A DNA stretch of 64,000 nucleotides from Planctomyces sp. SH-PL14 (lineage in GTDB: Bacteria; Planctomycetota; Planctomycetia; Planctomycetales; Planctomycetaceae): assembly GCF_001610835.1 (NCBI RefSeq), contig NZ_CP011270.1, forward strand, positions 2,188,001 through 2,252,000, in the 5' to 3' direction. Of this stretch, positions 17,877 to 26,074 are shown piece after piece. Both the position numbers and the translations under genes were made by a program. The notes under the pieces are model-generated. The model worked only from the letters and a program-made list of their open reading frames with translations, had not been told where the DNA came from and searched no databases. Position 1 is the stretch's first letter; each line of letters begins with the position of its first letter.

Positions 17877-17902
17877 TCATGACACCGCGTGACCGGACCG
17901 GG

Positions 17903-20527
17903 TTACTCCTCGACGAGTTCCGGTTCCCCCTGGGGGATCAACCGGGTGAACGGGTTCCCCCGGTACATCGAGGTCTCGGCTTCCGCCATCGCCTGGGCCG
18001 AGGTGGAGGACATCCGGTCCTTCACCATCCGCTCGCGGAGGGCCATGACCTCTTCCGGCTTGGCGTCGTCCCGGGTCTCGACCTGGACCACGTAGTAGAC
18101 CGACTTGTCGGCGTTCGTGGCGACCCCCACGTCGCCCACCTTGATGTCCTTGAAGACGGTCTTCATGAAGCTCTCGCCCGGCTTATCCACGCCGGCGACG
18201 GTCGAGATCCGCGGGGGCGGAGTCTGGAAGCCACCGCCGAAGAAGAAGAAGGTCATCCAGGAGAACGACCCGGTCGGCTTCACGTCGACGAGGAGCGTGT
18301 CCTTCTGACCGGTGACGGTCTCGTTCTGCAGGGCCTCACCCAGCGGCTTCGCGGCTTCCTTGGCCTTGGCCGCCAGCTCCTTGGCGCGGGCTTCGGCGAG
18401 CTTGCGGGCCTGCTGCGAACGCCAGGCGGTCGCGACCTGATCGCGGATCTCCTCGACCGACTTCGGCTCGTGGGCGTCGACCTGCTCCGACTTCCAGATG
18501 GCGAACTCGAGACCGTCCTGCGGGCTCGAGGCCAGGACCATCGTGTTGAGCGGCGTCCCCGGAGTGAACAGGGCTTCCACCACGCGGCCGCCCGTCCGCC
18601 AGTCGCCCCCTGCGACGGAGGCGTTCTTGAAGGGGTGATCCTTCCCTTCGATGATGTCCCGCGCGGCCACGGCCGGCAGTTCGATTACCTCGAGCTTGAG
18701 ATCCTGGGCCGCCTTGGCGATCGCCGCCTTGGCCTCTTCCGCGGTCAGGTAGTCCGAATCCTCTTCCTTGGTCGGCGGCGCGGGAGGAGTCTCGCCCGGC
18801 TTCGGGGCGACCTTCGGTGCCCGGTTCCGGTTGAGGAACGACTGGACCAGTCCGCTTCCCTGCTGGATGTTCTTCTTCGCCAGCTCCTCGGCGCGATCGC
18901 GGATGATCTGCTCCTTGATCGTCTGCCGGAGATCGTCGTCCAGGGGACGGACGGTCGACGAGGGGGGCGCCGGATCGTCGGTCGCGCCGCCGACGGTCGA
19001 GGCCGCCGGAGGGGGCGGGGGAACCGCCGGATCGTCACCCTTGGCGGCGGCGGGAGTCTCCGTTGCGGGCTTCGCATCGTCGGTCTTCGGCGCGTCCGTT
19101 TTCGGGGCGTCTGCCTTCGGAGCTTCGGCGGCCGGCTTGGCTTCCTCGGCCGGCTTAGCCTCGGCAGCGGGAGCCGCGGCGGGCTTCGCCTCGCCATCGG
19201 TCGCCTTGGCGGCGTCGTCAACGAGGGCGACGTCCACCGTTCCATCCGCGCGGCGGTTCAGGCTCGACTTCGGGTCCTGAGCGGCGGCGTCCGGCTTCTT
19301 CTCTTCCGGCTTGGCTTCCGGGGCGGGCTTGGCTTCCGTGGCGGACTTCGCGTCCTCGGTCGGCTTGTCTTCGGGCTTCTTCTCTTCAGCGGTCGGCTTG
19401 GGAGCATCGGCAGCCGGCTTCGGAGCGTCAGCCGCGGGATCCTTCTTCTCCGGCGCGGCAGGCTGGTCGGCCGGCTTGGCGGGGGCTTCCGCGCCCGGCT
19501 CTCCCTTCGGAGCGCCCGGCTTCGGCATGTCGAGTTCCGGAAGGACCGGAGGATCCAGCGATGGGAGAGCGGGGCCGCCCGGGATCATCCCGCCCTTCGG
19601 AGGAAGCGGCTGGGCGTAGCTCTGCTTGTAGCGGGCCTCGATCTCCTCCTTCGTCGGCTCGGGAACGAGCTTCTCGAAGTCCTCGATGTTGGCGACCAGG
19701 TAGCTCGCCTTCACGCGCGGCGGCTGGAGGAAGCCGGGACGCCCCTCTTCGAGCCGCCCCTCGATCGTCAGGTTGGGATAGTTCTTCTTGTGCTCCTCGA
19801 ACAGGGAGATCAGGTCCGCTTCCTTCGGCGCGGCCATGGCGTCGACGAACGACTCGACCGGTACCGCGGCGACCAGGGCCGACTCGCGGACGTTGAGCTT
19901 CTGATAGGCATCCCACCAGTCGAGGGGGGACGCCATGACGTCGCCCTGCCCGTAGAGCCGGAGCATGATGTCGACTTCGGCGGCGTTCTTGAGGGCCGAG
20001 GTGATCAACGAGTCCGACACGCCGAGCTGGCGCTTCATCGCGTCGTAGTCTTCGCGGGTCATCCCGGCCGCCTTGAGCTGCGACAGGCCGACGTCGTCGC
20101 GAAGCTGGACCCCGTGCTGCGCCGCCTCGTCGAGAAGCAGGTGACGGAAGTTGAGGTTGTCGATCACCCGCTCGCCGCGGCGCTGGGCGACGGTCCCGGC
20201 GACATAGATCTCCTTCATGGCCCGCTGCTGCTCACCGCGCGACACCCCCCGCGCCTCGGGCCGGTAGGCGTTCACGACGAAGCCGAGCAGCAGGCCGATC
20301 ACCGCTCCGACGAGTCCGAACTCGGAGGCCTTGTCCTTCGACAGCCCGACGATCCAGGCCGCCCCGCCGACGAGGATCGTGGCGGTCACGACCACCAGCA
20401 TCGGCGGCATATTCTGGATCTGGCCGTTCGTGGAGTCGGAGACGACGAACGACAGGATCGCCAGCCCGGTGAGCACGGCCAGAAACACCTTCTGGTTCCG
20501 GCGAAAAAATTCAGCAGGACCTCGCAT
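17903..20527 (-). CDS. PpiD/SurA-like membrane-anchored protein with long Pro/Ala/Lys insert
   Basis: An 874-aa protein starting MRGPAEFFRRNQKVFLAVLT, with one N-terminal membrane anchor (LAVLTGLAILSFVVS) as in PpiD, then a second hydrophobic stretch and a SurA_N-like helical domain. That domain shows ERVIDNLNFRHLLLDEAAQH, LGVSDSLITSALKNA and EEIEARYKQSY. Residues ~335-525 are low-complexity repeats of Ala, Pro, Lys, Asp and Glu (KPAADAPKPTAEEKKPEDKP). A C-terminal part with KSVEEIRDQVATAWRSQQAR and YYVVQVETRDDAKPEEV matches the PpiD/SurA tail. No parvulin active site is obvious. Likely a periplasm-facing foldase or chaperone for exported proteins. Own terminator; divergent from topA. Confidence 0.78.
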   Translation of the reverse strand: MRGPAEFFRRNQKVFLAVLTGLAILSFVVSDSTNGQIQNMPPMLVVVTATILVGGAAWIVGLSKDKASEFGLVGAVIGLLLGFVVNAYRPEARGVSRGEQQRAMKEIYVAGTVAQRRGERVIDNLNFRHLLLDEAAQHGVQLRDDVGLSQLKAAGMTREDYDAMKRQLGVSDSLITSALKNAAEVDIMLRLYGQGDVMASPLDWWDAYQKLNVRESALVAAVPVESFVDAMAAPKEADLISLFEEHKKNYPNLTIEGRLEEGRPGFLQPPRVKASYLVANIEDFEKLVPEPTKEEIEARYKQSYAQPLPPKGGMIPGGPALPSLDPPVLPELDMPKPGAPKGEPGAEAPAKPADQPAAPEKKDPAADAPKPAADAPKPTAEEKKPEDKPTEDAKSATEAKPAPEAKPEEKKPDAAAQDPKSSLNRRADGTVDVALVDDAAKATDGEAKPAAAPAAEAKPAEEAKPAAEAPKADAPKTDAPKTDDAKPATETPAAAKGDDPAVPPPPPAASTVGGATDDPAPPSSTVRPLDDDLRQTIKEQIIRDRAEELAKKNIQQGSGLVQSFLNRNRAPKVAPKPGETPPAPPTKEEDSDYLTAEEAKAAIAKAAQDLKLEVIELPAVAARDIIEGKDHPFKNASVAGGDWRTGGRVVEALFTPGTPLNTMVLASSPQDGLEFAIWKSEQVDAHEPKSVEEIRDQVATAWRSQQARKLAEARAKELAAKAKEAAKPLGEALQNETVTGQKDTLLVDVKPTGSFSWMTFFFFGGGFQTPPPRISTVAGVDKPGESFMKTVFKDIKVGDVGVATNADKSVYYVVQVETRDDAKPEEVMALRERMVKDRMSSTSAQAMAEAETSMYRGNPFTRLIPQGEPELVEE

Positions 20528-20918
20528 CCGGGACTCTCGCGATCGTTGAGTTCTGACTCGAAATTGGCCCCGTAACCGGCGACGGCCGGGAGGGCGGCGC
20601 TCCCCGACTCGCTTGACAAGGCTTCCGCAGACTCCGTATGGAAGTCCGCACCCACCAGCCGGGAACGGGAAAAGCAAGCCGCATTTTAGCTCACCCCCCC
20701 GGAGTGACAAGGCGAGGTTCCGCCGCCAAAGCGCGCGGCAACTCCGCTGGGGGAAATGAGTTCAGAGGGCGGGATGCCGCCTCGGCCGCGGAGCGGTCCG
20801 GACGTTTGGAAGTGGGAGAGCGGAGCGAGCCCGGAAAGGGGCGACCGGCTTCCCGGTCGCGACGACGCAGTGAACAAAAGTGAACATCTCCTGCCGAGCG
20901 GGGGATGACGGAGGACTT
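20528..20918. other. Divergent intergenic region between the PpiD-like gene and topA
   Basis: Should hold promoters for both genes; none can be placed with confidence. There is an 8-bp hairpin GCGACCGG (20841-20848) / CCGGTCGC (20853-20860) 59 bp upstream of the topA start, which would lie in its leader. No repeat copy is present. Confidence 0.5.
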
Positions 20919-23558
20919 GTGGCAGGCAAGAAGAAAAAGGGACTGGTGATCGTCGAGTCTCCCGCGAAGGCCAAGAAGATTGGCGGCTTCCTGGGGAAGG
21001 ACTACGAAGTCCGCGCCAGCATGGGGCACATCCGCGACCTCCCCGAGAAGGCGGCCGACATCCCGGCGGAGGTCAAGAAGCAGGGATGGTCCACCCTGGG
21101 GGTGAACGTCCGTGAGAACTTCGCTCCTCTTTATATTGTCCCCAGCGGGAAGAAGGCCCTCGTCAAGGAACTGAAGGGGCTGCTCAAGGACTCCGAAGAA
21201 CTCATCCTCGCGACCGACGAAGACCGCGAAGGAGAGAGCATCGGCTGGCACCTCATGGAGCTCCTCGAGCCCAAGGTCCCGGTCAAGCGGATGGTGTTCT
21301 CCGAAATCACGAAGGACGCGATCCTCGACGCGCTCGACCACACCCGCCAGCTCGACATGAACCTGGTCCGGGCCCAGGAGACGCGGCGGATCGTCGACCG
21401 CCTCTACGGCTACACCCTGAGCCCCCTCCTCTGGAAGAAGATCCGTCCGCGGCTCTCCGCCGGCCGGGTCCAGAGCGTCGCGGTCCGGGTTCTCGTCCAG
21501 CGCGAGCTGGAGCGGCTCGCGTTCCGCAGCGGTACCTACTGGGACCTGAAGGCCGACCTGGCGACCGCCAAGAGCGAAAAGTTCGCGGCGGAGCTGACCG
21601 CCCTCGGCGGGAAGCGGATCGCCAGCGGGAAGGACTTCGACGAGCAGACCGGCCGGATCAAGGCGGGGTCGGACGTCCTGCTCCTCGACGAGAAGACGGC
21701 CAAGGACCTCCAGACCCGGCTGCAGTCGACCGGCTGGGCGGTGACCGCCATCGAGCACCGCCAGCAGGTCCGCCGCCCTCCCCCGCCCTTCACGACGAGT
21801 ACCCTCCAGCAGGAGGCGAACCGCAAGCTCGGCATGTCGGCCCGGGAGACAATGCAGACCGCCCAGCGGCTGTACGAAGACGGCCTCATCACCTACATGC
21901 GTACCGACAGCGTGACCCTCTCCCAGGAGGCGATCTCGGCGACGCGGAAGCGGATCGGCGACAGCTACGGCGACAGCTTCCTGAGTCCGCAGGTCCGGCA
22001 GTACAGCACCAAGACCAAGAACGCCCAGGAGGCCCACGAGGCGATCCGTCCCGCGGGCAAGGAGATGAAGACCGCCGACGAGCAGGGGCTCGGCGGGCGG
22101 GAGAGCTCGCTGTACGACATGATCTGGAAGCGGACGATGGCTTGCCAGATGGCCGACGCCCAGCTCCGGTTCACGACTGCGGTCATCACCGCCGGCGACG
22201 CGGAGTTCCGCGCGACCGGCCGGCAGATCGAGTTCGCCGGTTACTTCCGGGCCTACGTTGAAGGGCATGACGATCCGGAGTCCGCCCTCGAAGACCAGGA
22301 GTCGTCGCTCCCCCTGATGCAGGAGCGGGACAAGCTCGACTGCCAGAAGGTCGACGCGATCAGCCACGAGACGAAGCCCCCCGCCCGCTACACGGAGGCG
22401 ACGCTCGTCCGGAAGATGGAAGCGGAGGGGATCGGCCGCCCCAGTACGTACGCCAGCATCATCGGGACGATCCAGGACCGGGGGTACGTCCGCAAGGCGA
22501 GCAACCAGCTCATCCCGACGTTCACGGCGCTGGCGGTCAACAAGCTCCTCGAGAACCACTTCTCGAACCTGGTCGACTACCAGTTCACGGCCCAGATGGA
22601 GCAGTCGCTGGACGACATCTCAAACGGGCAGGTCGAGTTCGTCCCGTACCTCTCGAACTTCTTCCTCGGGGACGACGGTCTCGAGAACCAGGTGAAGACC
22701 CGCGAGGAGGGGATCGATCCCCGCTCCGCCTGCACCCTGGAGCTGGACGGGCTGACCTCCGCGGTCCGGGTCGGGAAGTTCGGGCCGTACCTCGAAAAGA
22801 AGGAAGGGGAAGCGACCGTCACCGCCTCGCTGCCGGACGACATCTCGCCCGCCGACCTCAACGACGAGATGGCGACGAAGCTCCTCGAAACGAAGAAGCA
22901 GGGGCCGCAGGCGCTGGGGATGCACCCGGACGAAGGGGTGCCGGTCCTGGTCCTGATCGGGCCCTTCGGTCCGTACGTGCAGCTCGGCGAAGTGACCGAC
23001 GAGAACCCCAAGCCGAAGCGGGTTTCGATTCCGCGCGGGACGGCGGTGGAGTCGGTCGACCTCGACATGGCCCTCAAGCTGCTGACCCTGCCGCGGACGC
23101 TGGGCGAGCACCCGGTCAACGGGAAGCCGGTCCTCGCCGGGATCGGGCGGTTCGGTCCGTACGTGCAGAACGAGAAGACGTACAAGTCGCTCCAGAAGAC
23201 GGACGACGTCCTGACGGTCGGTTTCGACCGGGCGCTGGAGCTCTTGAGCCAGGCCCGCGTGAAGACGGGACCGACGCCGATCCGCGAGCTCGGCAAGCAT
23301 CCCGAGGACGAGGAGCCGGTCAACGTCTATGAGGGGCGGTACGGCCAGTACGTGAAGCACGGGGATGTGAACGCGACGATCCCGAAGGACAAGACGGCGG
23401 AGTCGATCACGCTGGAAGAGGCGATCGCTCTGCTGAAGGAGCGGGAGGCATCGGGCAAGCCGTCCAAGAAGAAGAAGGTCGCGAAGAAGAAGGCGGCTCC
23501 GAAGGCGGCGAAGAAGAAGTCCCCCAAGAAGAAGCCCAAGTCCGGCGAAGCCGAATAA
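20919..23558 (+). CDS. topA: DNA topoisomerase I (type IA)
   Basis: An 879-aa enzyme that relaxes negative supercoils through a 5'-phosphotyrosine. The TOPRIM domain opens GLVIVESPAKAKKIGGFLG and includes LATDEDREGESIGWHL. The catalytic Tyr is in the YMRTDSVTLS motif, near residue 326. HEAIRPAG and EGIGRPSTYASIIGTIQDRG are also canonical. The C-terminus lacks the zinc fingers of the E. coli enzyme; instead it has four FGPY-type repeats (KFGPYLEKKEGE, GPFGPYVQLGE, GRFGPYVQNEK, GRYGQYVKHGD) and ends in a Lys/Ala/Pro tail like histone H1. The GTG at 20919 with GGAGG just upstream fits better than a GTG at 20880, which has no RBS. Confidence 0.97.
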   Translation: MAGKKKKGLVIVESPAKAKKIGGFLGKDYEVRASMGHIRDLPEKAADIPAEVKKQGWSTLGVNVRENFAPLYIVPSGKKALVKELKGLLKDSEELILATDEDREGESIGWHLMELLEPKVPVKRMVFSEITKDAILDALDHTRQLDMNLVRAQETRRIVDRLYGYTLSPLLWKKIRPRLSAGRVQSVAVRVLVQRELERLAFRSGTYWDLKADLATAKSEKFAAELTALGGKRIASGKDFDEQTGRIKAGSDVLLLDEKTAKDLQTRLQSTGWAVTAIEHRQQVRRPPPPFTTSTLQQEANRKLGMSARETMQTAQRLYEDGLITYMRTDSVTLSQEAISATRKRIGDSYGDSFLSPQVRQYSTKTKNAQEAHEAIRPAGKEMKTADEQGLGGRESSLYDMIWKRTMACQMADAQLRFTTAVITAGDAEFRATGRQIEFAGYFRAYVEGHDDPESALEDQESSLPLMQERDKLDCQKVDAISHETKPPARYTEATLVRKMEAEGIGRPSTYASIIGTIQDRGYVRKASNQLIPTFTALAVNKLLENHFSNLVDYQFTAQMEQSLDDISNGQVEFVPYLSNFFLGDDGLENQVKTREEGIDPRSACTLELDGLTSAVRVGKFGPYLEKKEGEATVTASLPDDISPADLNDEMATKLLETKKQGPQALGMHPDEGVPVLVLIGPFGPYVQLGEVTDENPKPKRVSIPRGTAVESVDLDMALKLLTLPRTLGEHPVNGKPVLAGIGRFGPYVQNEKTYKSLQKTDDVLTVGFDRALELLSQARVKTGPTPIRELGKHPEDEEPVNVYEGRYGQYVKHGDVNATIPKDKTAESITLEEAIALLKEREASGKPSKKKKVAKKKAAPKAAKKKSPKKKPKSGEAE

Positions 23559-23588
23559 GCAGCCAGCCAGCGTCCCGCTGGACCGGGT

Positions 23589-23640
23589 GGCCGTGGCACG
23601 ATGGGATTGAGGTAGCAGCGTCCGTCCGGCGAGAGCGCGG
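23589..23640 (+). repeat. Remnant of a repeat-family 3' end
   Basis: GGCCGTGGCACGATGGGATTGAGGTA... matches the family tail (GCCGTGGCACGTTGGGTTTGAGC) and is followed by a decayed CCGGCGAGAGCGCGGGC box. No arms remain. It lies directly upstream of full copy G, so two elements once sat in tandem or one was replaced. Confidence 0.6.
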
Positions 23641-23709
23641 GCGCGAGGGTGCTTGGAAATCGCGCCCGGCCGACGGGTGTCCTTCGCGCCGCCCACCACC
23701 GTTGGCCCA

Positions 23710-24040
23710 CCGGGTCCAGGGGCACCCTGGTCAGGGGGTGCAGGGGGCAGAATGCCCCTTGCCCGCCGGAGGCTGGCCGTCGGACACTGTCTGAAGGAGC
23801 ACGTGTCCAAGCGCGGACACCGTGCCGTATGCCCCCTCACCAACCCGCCGGGATTGCTAAGCCAGCCGTGTGGGGTGAAGGAGTCCTCAACGCCGGTGCC
23901 ACAAAGCGGACGCCCGTTGCGTCCCACGGTTCCTCGTGGAAGTGCCTCCGTCGGCAAGGGGGCATCGCCCCCTTGCCGACGGAGGCTGCCGTGGCACGTT
24001 GGGTCTGAGCTATGCGCGCCGCGCCGGCCAGGACGGTCTT
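23710..24040 (+). repeat. Intergenic repeat family, copy G (full length, extended perfect palindrome)
   Basis: Complete copy. Its right-arm hairpin is unusually perfect: 23944-23963 and 23967-23986 form a 20-bp stem with no mismatch around a 3-nt ATC loop, starting GCCTCCGTCGGCAAGGGGGC. In other copies the outer part of this stem is not self-complementary. Confidence 0.93.
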
Positions 24041-24192
24041 TCGGCGGAATGCCGGTCAGGAAAACCGGAGCGGCGGACCGCTCACAGCGACCCCGGAAAT
24101 CCCCCTCCGCAGCCAACGGACCACCGTCCGGGCTACCGGATGAGGTAGGTTTGAGGTGCGAACGACCGCGCCCCCGACCCGGACACGCCGCA

Positions 24193-25482
24193 ATGGTCTG
24201 CCTCCGCCCCCTCTTCTGCCTCCTGATCCTCGCCGCAACGAGTCAGGCCGGAGCTCCCCTCGTCCAGCTCACCACGCCCCAGCGGACGTACGAAGGCCGG
24301 ATCCTCGTCGGGGACGACGTCCGCTGCTGGCTCGCCGAAAGCGACGGACAGGTCCACCAGCTCCTCCTCGGAACCGTCAGCTCCTTCAAGAGACTCCCCG
24401 GCGAGTTCCGTCCCGACACACCAGCCCAACTTCGCGAGAAGCTCCGAGCCGAGTTCTCCGGGAAGTGGGAGTTCGAACTGGTCGGCAATCAGGTCATCTG
24501 CGCCGGACAGAAGCGGGCGAAACCGTTCGCCGCAATTCTCGATTCTACTTCGAGGGCCTTCGCCGGATACGTCAGCCGCCGCTCCTTCCCCGTCCAGAAG
24601 GCGGAGTTCCCGCAGGCGACGATCGTCTTCCCGAGCTTCGAGCTGTTCCGGACCTACGCCGAATCGGAAGGGGTCAACGCGACACCGATCCTGCGGGGCT
24701 ACTACAACCCGGGCACGAACCGCGTTGTCCTCTATGAAGGGACGCCGGTGACGGGACAGGCGGAGACCGCGTCGCATCGGACGGCTCTGCTGACTCGCCT
24801 GGACCGGTCGTCGCGCCCGGGACGCATCGCGGCGCCAACTCCGTTCGATCCTCCGCAGTCTCCGCCGACCTCCCTGTTTCACGTGAAACATTCCTGGCTC
24901 GATCGCCGGGAGGAAATGGTCGGGACGCCGAGCGAGGCTGGGTCCATCGCCTCGTTTGGAGCGGTCGCGGGGGCGTCATTGAAGGACACGCTCGTCCACG
25001 AAACGATCCATCAGCTGGCGTTCAACGCCGGTCTGCACAGCCGGCTGGGGAGCGAGCCGCGTTGGGTCGTGGAGGGATTCGCGATGCTGCTCGAAGCGGA
25101 GTCGACTCTCCGGGACGACCGGGGGGGCGGCGCTGGGGATCGCGTCGATGTCGAGCGGTACACCACGTTCCAGAACGCCCGTCCTTCCCGCCCCAAGACC
25201 ATGCTGCGGGACATCGTGACGGGCGACGGCGTCTTTTTGACGAACCCGTTGAACGCCTATGCGGAGGCGTGGGCGACGACCTTCTTTCTGTCGGAGACGC
25301 GGTCCTCTCAGTACGCCGACTACCTCAAGCGGCTGTCGAAGCGAAACCGTCTGGACGAGTACCCTGCCGATGCCCGCCAGCGGGATTTCGAGCAGTCGTT
25401 CGGGAAGGACTTCGTGATGCTGGACGTGCAGCTGCGGGAGTTCATGGACCGGCTCAAGGTCCGAACGTCAGGCGGCAAGTGA
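24193..25482 (+). CDS. Secreted DUF1570-like HExxH protein; coding region contains a perfect parS
   Basis: 429 aa with signal peptide MVCLRPLFCLLILAATSQAG. An N-terminal domain handles residues 20-90 (TPQRTYEGRILVGDDVRCWL). A DUF1570-like region has FELFRTYAESEGVNA, GYYNPGTNRVVLYEG, then LVHETIHQLAFNAGLHSRLG (His269) and PRWVVEGFAMLLEAE, so HExxH and the distal Glu zinc ligand are both present. C-terminal NAYAEAWATTFFLSE is also typical. Predicted exported zinc-dependent protein; no substrate known. Between the strand motif and HETIH lies a Pro/Ser-rich linker (residues ~205-250) that contains the 16-bp parS site, read as LFHVKH. The long frame upstream is read-through of repeat copy G. Confidence 0.85.
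   Translation: MVCLRPLFCLLILAATSQAGAPLVQLTTPQRTYEGRILVGDDVRCWLAESDGQVHQLLLGTVSSFKRLPGEFRPDTPAQLREKLRAEFSGKWEFELVGNQVICAGQKRAKPFAAILDSTSRAFAGYVSRRSFPVQKAEFPQATIVFPSFELFRTYAESEGVNATPILRGYYNPGTNRVVLYEGTPVTGQAETASHRTALLTRLDRSSRPGRIAAPTPFDPPQSPPTSLFHVKHSWLDRREEMVGTPSEAGSIASFGAVAGASLKDTLVHETIHQLAFNAGLHSRLGSEPRWVVEGFAMLLEAESTLRDDRGGGAGDRVDVERYTTFQNARPSRPKTMLRDIVTGDGVFLTNPLNAYAEAWATTFFLSETRSSQYADYLKRLSKRNRLDEYPADARQRDFEQSFGKDFVMLDVQLREFMDRLKVRTSGGK
24875..24890. other. Perfect parS site inside a coding region
   Basis: TGTTTCACGTGAAACA, identical to the canonical chromosomal parS sequence. It lies in codons 228-233 of the DUF1570-like gene, within a low-conservation linker, 9.2 kb from the pair at 15546/15645. 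Confidence 0.9.
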
Positions 25483-25496
25483 CGCTCGCAGTCCCA

Positions 25497-25818
25497 CTGG
25501 GTCCAGGGGCACCCTGGTCGGGGGGGGCAGGGGGGCGAAGCCTCCTTGCCCACCGGAGGCCTGGCCGTCGAGAGATGTCCGAAGGAGCCCGTGTCCAAAC
25601 GCGGACACCGTGTCGTATGCCCCCTCACCAACCCGCGCGGATTCCGAAGCCAGTGGTGAGTCCTCAACGCCGCCTCAACAAAGGGAACATCCGTTGTGTC
25701 CCACGGTTCCGCTACAAAAATGCCTCCGGCGGCAAGGGGGCGTGGCCCCCTTGACCCCAGCCTGCCGTGGCACATTGGGTTTGAGCGAGCACCGCCGTGC
25801 CGGCAAGGACGGCGTTCG
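25497..25818 (+). repeat. Intergenic repeat family, copy H (full length)
   Basis: Complete but somewhat diverged copy (CTGGGTCCAGGGGCACCC start; CAACAAAGGGAACATCCGTT at the central hairpin). The 5' end is 15 bp after the stop of the DUF1570-like gene. The 3' box ends about 25 bp before the presumed tRNA promoter. Confidence 0.92.
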
Positions 25819-25842
25819 AACGCCCCGACCGGACGCTGGGGG

Positions 25843-25870
25843 TTGCAGCGGGAAACGGAACTCGTAGAAT
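25843..25870 (+). promoter_or_regulatory. Probable promoter of the tRNA gene
   Basis: TTGCAG (25843-25848), 16-bp spacer, TAGAAT (25865-25870; 5 of 6 to the -10 consensus), 33 bp upstream of the tRNA. It lies outside repeat copy H. Confidence 0.45.
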
Positions 25871-25903
25871 CTCGCGTCCCGGCAAACCTCGTTCGCCGGA
25901 CCG

Positions 25904-25977
25904 GCCGGAGTAGCTCAGTTGGTTAGAGCAGCGGATTCATAAGCCGCGGGTCGGGGGTTCAAGTCCCTCCTCCGGTA
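25904..25977 (+). tRNA. tRNA-Met (anticodon CAT), probably elongator
   Basis: A 74-nt cloverleaf: acceptor GCCGGAG/CTCCGGT (G1-U72), D arm GCTC-AGTTGGTTA-GAGC, anticodon arm GCGGA-TTCATAA-GCCGC, variable GGGTC, T arm GGGGG-TTCAAGT-CCCTC, discriminator A. The pair closing the anticodon loop is an A31.G39 mismatch. The CCA end is not encoded, and a run of seven T follows (25979-25985). The anticodon stem lacks the three G-C pairs of initiators. CAT could also be tRNA-Ile2, the TilS substrate, but the overall sequence resembles elongator Met. Confidence 0.92.
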
Positions 25978-26074
25978 CTTTTTTTACCCGCCTCCCCGGC
26001 TGCCCCCCTCGGGCGAAAAACGGTCAACACCCGTCCGGCCACGGGCTCGCTGACTTGGACCGCAGGGCGAAATC

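Noticed and set aside
18183-18191. TTATCCACG, a near-consensus DnaA box, considered with parS as an oriC hint
   Set aside because: A single copy inside a coding region; no cluster, no AT-rich unwinding element and no dnaA or dnaN nearby.
18768-19280. Long Ala/Gly/Ser-rich frames opposite the PpiD-like gene
   Set aside because: Antisense shadow of the Pro/Ala/Lys low-complexity insert.
23653-24192. Extended 609-aa form of the DUF1570-like protein
   Set aside because: The first 180 residues are translation of repeat copy G; the signal peptide begins at 24193.
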